DNA of 64,000 nt, taken from NCBI RefSeq assembly GCF_019024325.1, contig NZ_JAFNJS010000002.1, forward strand, positions 1-64,000. Reading direction: 5' to 3'. Positions 26,700 to 34,890 of this stretch are shown in pieces. The notes beneath the pieces were generated by a model. That model had not been told where the DNA came from, did not search any database, and worked only from the letters and a program-made list of their open reading frames with translations. A program made the translations under genes and the position numbers. The first letter of the stretch is position 1. Each line of letters begins with the position of its first letter. This stretch comes from Falsiroseomonas tokyonensis. Lineage in GTDB: Bacteria > Pseudomonadota > Alphaproteobacteria > Acetobacterales > Acetobacteraceae.

Positions 26700-26774
26700 A
26701 GCATTTTCGAGCCTTGCCGCGTCGCAAGGCGACTCGGCAGATGCGTTCCGACAATAGGCTGGAGCCCGCAACCC
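26697..26774. repeat. extragenic palindrome family B, copy 1
   Basis: It begins TGAAGCATTTTC, the TGA being the argB stop. An inner stem CCTTGC/GCAAGG at 26712-26729 with outer pairing of GCATTTTCGAG to CTCGGCAGATGC is followed by GTTCCGACAATAGGCTGGAG. The right edge abuts the stop of the convergent DUF2336 gene at 26775. Copy 2 at 32051-32127 is about 80% identical. Confidence 0.85.
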
Positions 26775-27938
26775 TCAAGCCGGCAGTCCCTCCAGCAGCT
26801 CCGCCTGCCATTGCAGCTCGGCCTCGCCGAGCGCCCAGCTGCCCTCCAGCGTGGGGTGCACCACCTCGGGCGGGCTCAGCCCGCCCAGCACCACCTGCAC
26901 CTCCGCCGCCAGCGGCGCGGACCAGCCGGCGCTGTGGCAGAGGCCGGCGATGGCCCGCCCGCTGCGCAGTGCCAAGGCCGCCTCCACCCGCGCCTCCGTC
27001 ACGCCGGCGGCTTCGGCCAGCTTGCTGAGCAGCAGGTCGCGGTCGCCGGCGCGGGCCGCGGCGAACAGGACGGCTTCCGCATCCTCGGCCGGCTCCTTCG
27101 CCGCAAGCCGCGCATCCACCCGCTTGCGCAGCGCGGCGGTCAGGTCGGCCGGCAGGTCGGATCGCGCCGCCAGCACACCCAGAAGATGGTCGGTCACGAT
27201 GGCCCCCAAGGCGCGCGCCGCGCGGGCGGGCAGCTGGTGGCGCCGCACCAGGGCGGCCTGCCAGATCGGCCGCTTCTCGGACCCCGTCACCAGCCGGTCC
27301 AGCGTCGCCTCCCGGATCGCGGCGGAAGGATTGGCCAGCAGGGCGGCGACGGCCGGCACATCGGCGGTCTCGGCGATCGCATCCGTCACCGTCTCGCCCA
27401 GCCCGGCGCGAAGGGCGACGGCGCGGCGGGTGGCCGGCACGGGCGGCTCGGCGACCAGGCCGAGCAGGTCGGCCTCGGTCAGCAGCGGGGAGTGGCGGAT
27501 CACCGGCTCCGCCACCAACATGGCGGTATCCCGCGCCAGGCGCAGGATCAGCTCGCGCGGCGCATCCGGCATTTCCCCCACTGCGGCGGCGATGGCGGCG
27601 CGCACTTCGGTCGCCGTATCCTCCACGAGCAGGGCCAGGGTGCCGGCGGAAAGCCGCGCCTTGCGGCCGCGCGGATCGGTGGAAAAGCTGGGGACCAGCG
27701 CCGCGATCCGCTTGGCCAGTTCCCGGCGCACCGCGGCATCGCTGTCCGCCGCCAGCAGCCGGGCGACGGCGGGCGGCGTGGCGGCATGGCCGGCGACTGC
27801 CTGGCGCACCTCCGCCGCCGGATCCGCCGCCAGGAAGGTGAGCAGCTCGGGCGAGGTTTCGGGCAGCCGGGCCACGGCCGCGCGGGCCTCGGCATTGCCA
27901 TGCCGTGCGGCATGGCGGGCATCGGCGCTGTCGGTCAC
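26775..27938 (-). CDS. DUF2336 domain protein (HEAT-like repeats)
   Basis: The 387-residue protein is built of Ala/Leu-rich helical repeats such as ADPAAEVRQAVAGHAATPP and DTATEVRAAIAAAVGEMPDAP, characteristic of the DUF2336 family and HEAT-like scaffolds. It has no signal peptide or catalytic motif. GTG start at 27938 overlaps the stop of the diguanylate cyclase gene by four bases (GTGA), so the two are translationally coupled. A scaffold or regulatory role next to c-di-GMP synthesis is inferred only from this coupling. It is convergent with argB. Confidence 0.85.
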   Translation of the reverse strand: MTDSADARHAARHGNAEARAAVARLPETSPELLTFLAADPAAEVRQAVAGHAATPPAVARLLAADSDAAVRRELAKRIAALVPSFSTDPRGRKARLSAGTLALLVEDTATEVRAAIAAAVGEMPDAPRELILRLARDTAMLVAEPVIRHSPLLTEADLLGLVAEPPVPATRRAVALRAGLGETVTDAIAETADVPAVAALLANPSAAIREATLDRLVTGSEKRPIWQAALVRRHQLPARAARALGAIVTDHLLGVLAARSDLPADLTAALRKRVDARLAAKEPAEDAEAVLFAAARAGDRDLLLSKLAEAAGVTEARVEAALALRSGRAIAGLCHSAGWSAPLAAEVQVVLGGLSPPEVVHPTLEGSWALGEAELQWQAELLEGLPA

Positions 27939-29230
27939 GCGCGCCGCTCGCCGCGGGCGCGCTTGGCCGCATACATGGCGGCATCGGCGCGGGACAGCAG
28001 CTCCGCCACCGTGTCGAAGGGTTCAGAGACGGCCAGGCCGATACTGGCACGCAGCGCCTGCGGCCCGGCTTCGGGCCATTCGGGCAGCGGCCCGGGCGCG
28101 CCGAGCGCGCTGATGCGACAGGCGGCCTCCTCGGCATCGGCGCGGTGCAGCCAGAGGCAGAATTCATCGCCGCCCAGCCGCGCTGCCAGGTCCTGCGGCG
28201 CGGCCAGGGCGCGCATCCGCGCGGCGACCGCGCGCAGCGCGGCATCGCCCGCCTTGTGGCCCAGCCGGTCGTTCAGCGGCTTCAGCCCGTCCAGGTCCAG
28301 GAAGACCAGCGCGCCGCCCTCGGCCAGCTGGTGCGGCAGAGCGGCCAGGAAGCCGCGGCGGTTCAGCAGGCCGGTCAGCGGGTCGCCATTGGCCGCGGTC
28401 GCCAGCGCCCGCTGGTGCAGCATCTCCGCCTGCAGCGCCGCGATGGGCAAGGCGAGGGCCGAGAGCAGGTCGCGATCGTCGGTATCCAGCGGCGGCTGGT
28501 CCGGGCTGCGCCAGGCCAGCAGGCAGGCGCCGCATTCGGTGGAGGCCAGCGCATGGTGGCTGGGCACCACGGGCAGGCCGGGCGCGGGCAGCAGGTGCAG
28601 CGGCGGCGGCGCCTTGACGTAGTGCGCGACCTGCCAGGCCTTGCCTTCCGGCACCAGCACCGCCGCACCCTCGCAGGACAGCGCCGCCGGCAGGGCCGAG
28701 AGCATGGCGCCCAGCGCCGCCTCCGCGCCGCCCTGCCGCTGGCCGAGGCGCAGCAGCCGGCCCAGCGCATTGGCCCGCCGCAGCGCGCGGGCCGCGACCT
28801 CGCCGCGCCGTTCCGCCGCGGTGATGTCCCGCGCCGTGCCACGCAGCCCCTCGCCATGCCGCATCAGGGTGAATTCCAGGCAGGCCTGGCCGCCATCGGC
28901 GCAGGAGAGCCACGCCTTGATCATGCGCTTCCGGCCGAAGGCGCCGAGGCCGAAGGGGCTGGGCCCGGGTCCGGCGAGCAGGGAGGCGGCGGGCAGGCCG
29001 ATCAGCGATTCCGCCGCATGGCCCAGCACCAGCTCCGGCGCCAGGAAGGCGAAGCGGCCCTCGGCATCGGTCTCGAAGAGCATATCGGCCGAGAGCAGGG
29101 CGAAGTCGCGCCAGCGGGACCGGCTTTCGATCAGCGCGGTGGCCAAGGGGTCTGTGTCCCCACGCAGCTCAGGCTGGCTGAGGGGCATGCCAGGCTCTTC
29201 GCCAGGAGAAAGCGGGGGGTTTCCGTCCAT
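27935..29230 (-). CDS. PAS/GAF-type diguanylate cyclase (GGDEF)
   Basis: The 431-residue cytosolic protein has a PAS-like N-terminal region (about residues 35-140: WRDFALLSADMLFETDAEGRFAF and RGTARDITAAERRG) and a GAF-like middle. The C-terminal GGDEF domain begins at DPLTGLLNRRGF and carries the active-site GGDEF in LAARLGGDEFCLW, so it should make cyclic di-GMP from GTP. The inhibitory I-site position reads APQD rather than RxxD, suggesting no product inhibition. The ATG at 29230 is chosen; ATG 29188 and TTG 29272 are alternatives. It is the first gene of a two-gene unit. Confidence 0.88.
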   Translation of the reverse strand: MDGNPPLSPGEEPGMPLSQPELRGDTDPLATALIESRSRWRDFALLSADMLFETDAEGRFAFLAPELVLGHAAESLIGLPAASLLAGPGPSPFGLGAFGRKRMIKAWLSCADGGQACLEFTLMRHGEGLRGTARDITAAERRGEVAARALRRANALGRLLRLGQRQGGAEAALGAMLSALPAALSCEGAAVLVPEGKAWQVAHYVKAPPPLHLLPAPGLPVVPSHHALASTECGACLLAWRSPDQPPLDTDDRDLLSALALPIAALQAEMLHQRALATAANGDPLTGLLNRRGFLAALPHQLAEGGALVFLDLDGLKPLNDRLGHKAGDAALRAVAARMRALAAPQDLAARLGGDEFCLWLHRADAEEAACRISALGAPGPLPEWPEAGPQALRASIGLAVSEPFDTVAELLSRADAAMYAAKRARGERRA

Positions 29231-29437
29231 GCGGGGCAGGGTAGGGGGCACGGATGAAGGGCCGGTTAGCAAAGCTCACCTGCTCCCCCATCGGGCCCCC
29301 CATCGGTCCACCCGATCCGGCCCGGCGATCTGGCGCCCGGCGCGTTGACAGCGCGGCGGCGGGCTATGCATGGTCGCCGGCACAAGCGGGAGCCTTCTCC
29401 CCACCGCCCTTCCAGACGCCAGGACACCCAGCACACC

Positions 29438-30277
29438 ATGGACACGACGACGCGCCTGCAGTCCCAGATCGAGGCGCTGTGGGACCGCCGGGATACGCTG
29501 AATGCGCAGACCCAGGGCGAGGACCGGACCGCGGTGGAAGCCGCGCTGGAACTGCTCGATTCCGGCAAGGCGCGCGTTGCCGCGAAGGGCGCGGATGGCG
29601 CCTGGCAGGTGAACCAGTGGCTGAAGCAGGCCGTGCTGCTCTCCTTCCGCCTGTCCGACAGCGCGCCGATGGATGTGGGCCTGGGCGCCTATGACAAGGT
29701 GCCGCTGAAATTCGCCGATTGGGGCGCCAACCGCTTCAAGGAAGCCGGCTTCCGCGCCGTGCCGGGGGCGGTGGTGCGGCGTTCGGCCTATATCGCGCCG
29801 GGCGTGGTGCTGATGCCGTCCTTCGTCAATCTCGGCGCCTATGTCGATTCGGGCACCATGGTGGATACCTGGGCCACCATCGGGTCCTGCGCGCAGATCG
29901 GGAAGAACTGCCATATCTCCGGCGGCGCCGGCATCGGCGGCGTGCTGGAGCCGCTGCAGGCCAATCCCGTGGTGATCGAGGACGAGTGCTTCATCGGCGC
30001 CCGGTCCGAGGTGGCGGAAGGCGTGATCGTGGAGCGCGGCAGCGTGCTGTCCATGGGCGTCTTCCTCGGCGCCTCCACCAAGATCATCGACCGCGCGACC
30101 GGCGAGGTTTTTGTGGGCCGCGTGCCGGCCTATTCGGTGCTGGTCCCCGGCAGCCTGCCGGGCAAGCCGCTGCCGGATGGCTCGCCGGGGCCGAGCCTGT
30201 ATTGCGCCGTGATCGTGAAGCGGGTGGATGCGCAGACGCGGTCCAAGACCTCGATCAACGAATTGCTGCGGGACTAG
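29438..30277 (+). CDS. dapD: 2,3,4,5-tetrahydropyridine-2,6-dicarboxylate N-succinyltransferase
   Basis: DapD succinylates tetrahydrodipicolinate in the lysine/meso-diaminopimelate pathway. The 279-residue protein has an N-terminal helical domain ([14 protein letters not shown]) and a left-handed beta-helix of hexapeptide repeats ([20 protein letters not shown] onward, then [20 protein letters not shown]). [25 protein letters not shown] follows. The ATG at 29438 gives the normal family start. It is divergent from the diguanylate cyclase gene and followed 7 bases later by dapE. Confidence 0.97.
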   Translation: MDTTTRLQSQIEALWDRRDTLNAQTQGEDRTAVEAALELLDSGKARVAAKGADGAWQVNQWLKQAVLLSFRLSDSAPMDVGLGAYDKVPLKFADWGANRFKEAGFRAVPGAVVRRSAYIAPGVVLMPSFVNLGAYVDSGTMVDTWATIGSCAQIGKNCHISGGAGIGGVLEPLQANPVVIEDECFIGARSEVAEGVIVERGSVLSMGVFLGASTKIIDRATGEVFVGRVPAYSVLVPGSLPGKPLPDGSPGPSLYCAVIVKRVDAQTRSKTSINELLRD

Positions 30278-30284
30278 ACGCCGC

Positions 30285-31418
30285 GTGAGGAATGATGTGC
30301 CGGACCCGGTGCCGCTGGCCCAGGCGCTGATCCGCTGCCGCAGTGTGACGCCTGCCGATGACGGGGCGATGGCGGTGCTGGAGGCGGCGCTGGCGCCCCT
30401 CGGCTTCGCCTGCCACCGGCTGCGCTTCGGTGAGATCGAGAATCTTTTCGCCATCCGCGGCGAGGGTGGCCCGCACCTGATGTTCGCCGGGCACACCGAT
30501 GTGGTGCCGCCCGGCACCACCGGCTGGACCACCGACCCCTTCGGCGGGGAGGTGCGGGACGGCCTGCTGTTCGGCCGCGGCGCCACCGACATGAAGGGCG
30601 GCGTCGCCGCCTGGATTTCGGCGGTGACTGACGTGCTGGCCCGCCGACCCGACCTGCCCGGCACCCTTTCGCTGCTCATCACCGGCGACGAGGAAGGCCC
30701 CGCGGTGGACGGCACCGTGAAGGTGCTGGACTGGCTGCGGGATCAGCAAAAGATCCCCGACTGCTGCGTGGTGGGGGAGCCGACCAGCAAGGCCGTGTTG
30801 GGCGACACCATCAAGGTCGGCCGCCGCGGCAGCCTGAACGCCACGCTGACCGTGCACGGCACCCAGGGCCACAGCGCCTATCCGCAGCGCGCCGACAACC
30901 CTATCCATCGCCTGGTCCGCGTACTGGCGGCGCTGACCGGCACGCCGCTGGACCAGGGCACGGAATTTTTCGAGCCGACGACGCTCCAGGTGACCAGCTT
31001 CGATGTCGGCAATCCTGCCACCAACGTCATCCCGCCCAGCGCCACGGCGCGGCTGAACATCCGCTTCAACGACCGGCACACGGAAGCCAGCCTGACCGCG
31101 CATCTGCGCGCGGCGCTGGAGGCCGAGGCGCCGCGGCATGAGCTGGCCGTCTCCTGTTCCGGCGAGGCCTTCCTGACCCAGCCCGGCCCCTTCGTCGCGG
31201 CGCTGCAGGCCGCGGTGCTGGCGGAGACCGGCCAGGCGGCGAAGCTCGATACCGGCGGCGGCACTTCGGACGCCCGCTTCATCGCGCGCTTCTGCCCGGT
31301 GGCAGAGCTCGGCGCGGTGGGGGCCACCATGCACAAGGCGGATGAATCGACGCCCGTCGCGGAACTGCGCGCGCTCGCCCGGCTCTATGCCCGGGTGATC
31401 GAGGATGTGCTCGCCTGA
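30285..31418 (+). CDS. dapE: succinyl-diaminopimelate desuccinylase
   Basis: DapE removes succinate from N-succinyl-LL-diaminopimelate with two Zn2+ ions. The 377-residue protein has metal-ligand motifs FAGHTDVVPPG (His, about residue 67), GRGATDMKGG (bridging Asp), GDEEGPA (Glu pair), the EPT(S) Glu/Asp ligand in VVGEPTS and the late His in GATMHKADE. GTG at 30285 lies 7 bases after the dapD stop, so the two genes form an operon. The dapE stop overlaps a candidate CTG start of the next gene. Confidence 0.96.
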   Translation: MRNDVPDPVPLAQALIRCRSVTPADDGAMAVLEAALAPLGFACHRLRFGEIENLFAIRGEGGPHLMFAGHTDVVPPGTTGWTTDPFGGEVRDGLLFGRGATDMKGGVAAWISAVTDVLARRPDLPGTLSLLITGDEEGPAVDGTVKVLDWLRDQQKIPDCCVVGEPTSKAVLGDTIKVGRRGSLNATLTVHGTQGHSAYPQRADNPIHRLVRVLAALTGTPLDQGTEFFEPTTLQVTSFDVGNPATNVIPPSATARLNIRFNDRHTEASLTAHLRAALEAEAPRHELAVSCSGEAFLTQPGPFVAALQAAVLAETGQAAKLDTGGGTSDARFIARFCPVAELGAVGATMHKADESTPVAELRALARLYARVIEDVLA

Positions 31419-32053
31419 CCGGCGCCCAGACCCCGCCGCCCCAGGGGCTCCCCCCGGGCGTCCCCCCGGGCCTGCCGCCGGAGCCGCCGCTGCGCCTGGC
31501 GATCATCGCCGGGCTGCTCGGGGCCTCGCTGCTCGCGCGCGGGCGGGCGGAGGGCATGGCGCTGATGGAATCCTCGCCGGCCGGCGCGCTGCGATCCTTC
31601 GTCGCGGCCGCGATCTGCCTGCCGGCCTTCCTCGGCCTGCGCCTGTTCTCCTGGTCCGCCCTGGGCGGGGAGGACGGGCTGCTGCGGCCGCTGGCGGCGG
31701 AGCTCACCGGCTATGTCTACGGCTGGGTGCTGTTCGCCCTGGTCTGCCTGCCGGTGATCGCCGGCTGGGGCCGCGCGGCGCTCTGGCCGCGCTTCCTGGT
31801 GGCCTGGAACTGGATCAGCGTTGTGCAGTACCTGGCGCAGATCCTGCTGGCGCTGCTGCTGCTGGCGGGGCTGCCGACGCTGCTCGGCCAGGGGCTGACG
31901 CTCGCCGTGGTGGGCTATTCGCTCTGGCTGGAATGGTTCATGGCGCGGGCGGCGCTCGGCATCTCGGGTGGCCGGGCGGTGGGGCTGGTGGCGTTGGACG
32001 TGGCGCTGGGGCTGTTCATCGCGAGCTTCGTGCAGCGCCTTTCGCTGGGCTGA
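31415..32053 (+). CDS. hypothetical inner-membrane protein
   Basis: I do not recognise a family. From the first ATG (31556) the frame encodes 165 residues with about four hydrophobic helices, including TGYVYGWVLFALVCLPVIAGW and ISVVQYLAQILLALLLLAGL. The frame stays open and coding-like upstream: a Pro/Gly-rich stretch (PPPQGLPPGVPPG) leads into LRLAIIAGLLGASLLA, which looks like a further membrane helix. The earliest available start is CTG at 31415, overlapping the dapE stop as CTGA, the same geometry as the GTGA/TTGA overlaps elsewhere here. I therefore give the longer span. ATG 31556 remains possible. The stop TGA is the first codon of repeat family B copy 2. Confidence 0.6.
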   Translation: MTGAQTPPPQGLPPGVPPGLPPEPPLRLAIIAGLLGASLLARGRAEGMALMESSPAGALRSFVAAAICLPAFLGLRLFSWSALGGEDGLLRPLAAELTGYVYGWVLFALVCLPVIAGWGRAALWPRFLVAWNWISVVQYLAQILLALLLLAGLPTLLGQGLTLAVVGYSLWLEWFMARAALGISGGRAVGLVALDVALGLFIASFVQRLSLG

Positions 32054-32127
32054 AGCATTTTCAAGCCTTGCGGCTCCGCAAGGCGACTCGGAAAATGCGT
32101 TAAACAATAAGCTACAGCCGCGCAACC
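32051..32127. repeat. extragenic palindrome family B, copy 2
   Basis: It starts TGAAGCATTTTCAAG on the stop of the membrane-protein gene. The inner stem CCTTGCGG/CCGCAAGG is at 32066-32083, and the outer arms GCATTTTC and GAAAATGC are perfectly complementary. It closes with GTTAAACAATAAGCTACAG. The outer pairing is better than in copy 1, so this may be the younger copy. It lies 15 bases before the Ldh-family gene. Confidence 0.88.
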
Positions 32128-32142
32128 AAAGGGGGGATCGGA

Positions 32143-33186
32143 ATGTCGGCACGCTATGACGTGGCGCAGCTGCGCAGCTTTGCCATCGCGGCCTGCGCCG
32201 CGGCGGGGCTCGATTCGGAAAAGGCGCGCGCGGTGGCGGAGGTGCTGCTGGAAGGCGACCTGATGGGCCACGACACGCATGGTCTGGCCCTGCTGACGCC
32301 CTATCTCGATGCGCTGCAAAGCGGCGATATGCGCGCCTCCGGCGAGCCGGAGGTGGTCGCCGCGACCCCTGTCGCCCAGACCTGGGATGGGCGCAAGCTG
32401 CCCGGCCCCTGGCTGGTGCGCCGCGCCATCGCCCGCGCCGAGGCGGCCTCCGCCGATGCCGGCATCGGCGTGGTGAGCATCGGCCGCTGCCACCATATCG
32501 GCTGTCTGGCCGCCTATGGCCCGCCGGTGGCCGCCGCCGGGCGGATGTTGCTGCTGACCTGCTCCGACCCCGCCACCGGGTCGGTCGCCCCCTGGGGCGG
32601 CACGCGGCGCATCTACACGCCGAACCCGCTGGCCGCCGCCTGGCCGACGCCGGAGGGGCCGGTGCTGATCGACGTCTCCATGTCCGTCACCACCAATGGC
32701 ATGACCGGCCGCAAGCGGGCCCAGGGCGAGCTTTTCGACCATCCGGTGCTGCTGGATGCGGAGGGAAGGCCGAGCCGCGATCCCAATGTCTTCTGGGCCG
32801 ATGGCACGCTGATGCCGCTGGGCGGGGTGGAGGCGGGGCACAAGGGCTTCGCGCTCGGCCTGCTGATCGAGGTGCTGACCAGCGCGCTGGCCGGCCATGG
32901 CCGCGCCGATGCGCCCACCGGCTGGGGCGCCTCCGTCCTGGTGATGGTGATCGACCCGGCCCGCTTCGGCGGCACCCAGGCCTTCCTGCGCGAGACCGGC
33001 TGGATGGCGCAGGCGGTGCACGCCAATCCGCCCCGGCCGGGCGGAGAGACGCCGCGCCTGCCGGGGGAACGCGCCATGGCGCGGCGGGCGGAGGCGCTGG
33101 CGCAGGGCGTGACGCTGCATCCGGCGATCCCGCCGGCGCTGGCGAAGCTGGCGCAGCGATTCGAGCTGGAACTGCCTGCCGCCTGA
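32143..33186 (+). CDS. Ldh family (malate/L-sulfolactate type) NAD(P)-dependent oxidoreductase
   Basis: The 347-residue protein belongs to the type-2 malate/L-lactate dehydrogenase family (not Rossmann-type). Signature segments are LLEGDLMGHDTHGLALLTPYL (His near residue 47), GIGVVSIGRCHHIGCLAAY, VAPWGGTRRIYTPNPLAAAWP and GVEAGHKGFALGLLIEVLTSAL. Members reduce 2-oxo acids such as oxaloacetate, ureidoglycolate-derived or sulfopyruvate substrates, and the substrate here is unclear. The ATG at 32143 follows GGGGGGATCGGA. It comes after the repeat element and may use its own promoter. Confidence 0.9.
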   Translation: MSARYDVAQLRSFAIAACAAAGLDSEKARAVAEVLLEGDLMGHDTHGLALLTPYLDALQSGDMRASGEPEVVAATPVAQTWDGRKLPGPWLVRRAIARAEAASADAGIGVVSIGRCHHIGCLAAYGPPVAAAGRMLLLTCSDPATGSVAPWGGTRRIYTPNPLAAAWPTPEGPVLIDVSMSVTTNGMTGRKRAQGELFDHPVLLDAEGRPSRDPNVFWADGTLMPLGGVEAGHKGFALGLLIEVLTSALAGHGRADAPTGWGASVLVMVIDPARFGGTQAFLRETGWMAQAVHANPPRPGGETPRLPGERAMARRAEALAQGVTLHPAIPPALAKLAQRFELELPAA

Positions 33187-33346
33187 GGCCTGCCAGCGCC
33201 GCTGGCTGGGCGCGGCCCAGGCCCGGCAATCTCGGAACAAGTTTCTTTCGTAACAAATTCTTCTTATTTCTCCTGGCGACCCGGCGGCTGGCGAGGGTGG
33301 TAGCCTGCCAAAGGGGGCAGGTTGCCTCCGCCAGACGGAGATCGCC

Positions 33347-33715
33347 ATGACCCTAGGCGCCACCACGATCACCACGCCTCCCGACTATGCCTGGTTCCCC
33401 TTTCCCATCCCGGGGCATAGCGGCGAGATCACGGCCGCCTTCCTCAACCGGGACCTCGGCGCCGGGCCCATCGCGGCCGTGATGCAGATGGCCGCCGGCG
33501 CCCGCATCCCCGCCCATGTGCATGACCGATCGACGGAGGCCTTCCTGGTGCTGGAAGGCCGCTTCATCAACGCCGGCACCTCCTATGGCCCCGGCGCCTT
33601 CTTCACGGTGAAGCCGGGCGAGGTGCATGGGCCGCATGAGGCACCCGAGGGGGCTCGGATCCTGTTCCTGCAGTCCGAGGAGGTCGATCCCAGCGACTTC
33701 CGCATTGCCGAGTAG
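33347..33715 (+). CDS. cupin domain protein
   Basis: The 122-residue single-domain cupin has cupin motif 1 as IPAHVHDRSTEAFLVLEGRF (His, His and Glu metal ligands; about residues 52-71) and motif 2 as PGEVHGPHEAPEGARILF. A metal-binding beta barrel is expected, and the substrate is unknown. GGAGATCGCC directly precedes the ATG. It is the first of two tandem cupin genes with 28 bases between them and probably one transcript. The AT-rich stretch 33235-33275 may contain the promoter. Confidence 0.85.
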   Translation: MTLGATTITTPPDYAWFPFPIPGHSGEITAAFLNRDLGAGPIAAVMQMAAGARIPAHVHDRSTEAFLVLEGRFINAGTSYGPGAFFTVKPGEVHGPHEAPEGARILFLQSEEVDPSDFRIAE

Positions 33716-33743
33716 CCCCCCGAGCCCCTGGGAGATCGCCGAG

Positions 33744-34100
33744 ATGACCAGCACCATCCTGCGCGCGGAGGAGGTCCGTTTCAGCCCCTTCAACCTGCCG
33801 GGCTTCACGGGCGGCACGGAGGCCGCCTTCCTCAACACCGATACGACGGCCGCCCCCTTCATCGCGCTGCTGCGCATGGAGCCCGGCGCGGAGCTGGCGA
33901 AGCATTACCACCCGAAGGCGATCGAGGCGGTCTATGTGCTGGAGGGCGAGATGATCAACGACGGCGAGCGGCTGCCCGCCGGCTCCATCGTCTCGCATGG
34001 TCCGGGCGTGGCGCATGGCCCGCATCGGACGGAGACGGGCTGCGTGCTGATGTTCATCCAGTATCCCGGGGTGGGTCCTGACGACAGCGTCTTCGTCTGA
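33744..34100 (+). CDS. cupin domain protein (ChrR-like)
   Basis: The 118-residue cupin has motif 1 LAKHYHPKAIEAVYVLEGEM and motif 2 as PGVAHGPHRTETGCVLMF. It shares the layout of the upstream cupin (AEEVRFSPFNLPGFTGGTEAAFLN vs GEITAAFLNRD), so the pair is probably a tandem duplication that has diverged. HYHPKAIEAVYVLEGE resembles ChrR-type anti-sigma cupins, but the zinc-finger domain is absent. ATG at 33744 follows GGGAGATCGCCGAG, a near-copy of the first gene's ribosome-binding region. It is convergent with truA. Confidence 0.85.
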   Translation: MTSTILRAEEVRFSPFNLPGFTGGTEAAFLNTDTTAAPFIALLRMEPGAELAKHYHPKAIEAVYVLEGEMINDGERLPAGSIVSHGPGVAHGPHRTETGCVLMFIQYPGVGPDDSVFV

Positions 34101-34127
34101 CGGCGGCGGCGGTAGGGCCTCGGCGCA

Positions 34128-34889
34128 TCACACCCAGTCCGGCGCCGGGTCGTAGCGGGCGAAGCGGAAGACCAGCCCATCGGGCGGCGCGGTCTGGCCC
34201 GCCTTGCCGCGGTCCAGCCCCTCCAGCACCTGGCGCGGCCAGGTGACGGGGCGGCGGCCCTGGCCGACCTCGTGCAGCGTGCCGACCAGGTTGCGGACCT
34301 GGTGGTGCAGGAAGCTGCGGGCCTCCGCGATGATGTGCACCTCCTCGCCCAGCCGCGTCACCTCCAGCCGGTCCAGCGTGCGGATCGGCGACTTCGCCTG
34401 GCAGGCGGCGGCGCGATAGGCCGAGAAGTCGTGCCGGCCGAGCAGCAGCTGCGCCGCCGCATGCATCGCTTCCGCATCCAGCGGCCGCTTCACATGCCAG
34501 AACTGGCCCGCCGCCAGGGCCGGCCGCGCCGGGCGGTTGAGGATGCGGTAGCGATAGCCGCGGCCAAGGCAGTCGAAGCGCGCGGACCAGTCGTCCGCCA
34601 CCCGCGCCGCGGCCCGCACCACCAGCGGATGCGGCTGGGTGCGGAAATTGATGGCGTCCCGGACCCGCTGCGGCGGCAGGTTTAGCGCCAGTTCCAGATC
34701 CGCCACCGCGCCTTCCGCATGCACACCCGCATCGGTGCGGCCGGAGGCGGTGGCGGTGGGAGGCTGCCCATGGTTCAGCGGCGCGGCCGCTTCCTCCAGC
34801 AGTTTCTGCACGCTGGGCAGCTCCCCCTGCCGCTGCCAGCCGCAGAAATTCGTGCCGTCATACTCCAGCAGCAGCGCGTAGCGCGGCAT
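34128..34889 (-). CDS. truA: tRNA pseudouridine(38-40) synthase TruA
   Basis: The 253-residue enzyme isomerises uridines 38-40 in the tRNA anticodon arm. The catalytic Asp lies in ATASGRTDAGVHAEGAVAD (about residues 46-64); YDGTNFCGWQRQ at the start and FLHHQVRNLVGTLHEVG near the C-terminus are family-typical. The ATG at 34889 (MPRYALLLEYDGT) is the family start; a longer open frame on the same strand is only a shadow of fmt. It is the last gene of def-fmt-truA, one base after the fmt stop. Confidence 0.97.
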   Translation of the reverse strand: MPRYALLLEYDGTNFCGWQRQGELPSVQKLLEEAAAPLNHGQPPTATASGRTDAGVHAEGAVADLELALNLPPQRVRDAINFRTQPHPLVVRAAARVADDWSARFDCLGRGYRYRILNRPARPALAAGQFWHVKRPLDAEAMHAAAQLLLGRHDFSAYRAAACQAKSPIRTLDRLEVTRLGEEVHIIAEARSFLHHQVRNLVGTLHEVGQGRRPVTWPRQVLEGLDRGKAGQTAPPDGLVFRFARYDPAPDWV

Positions 34890-34890
34890 T

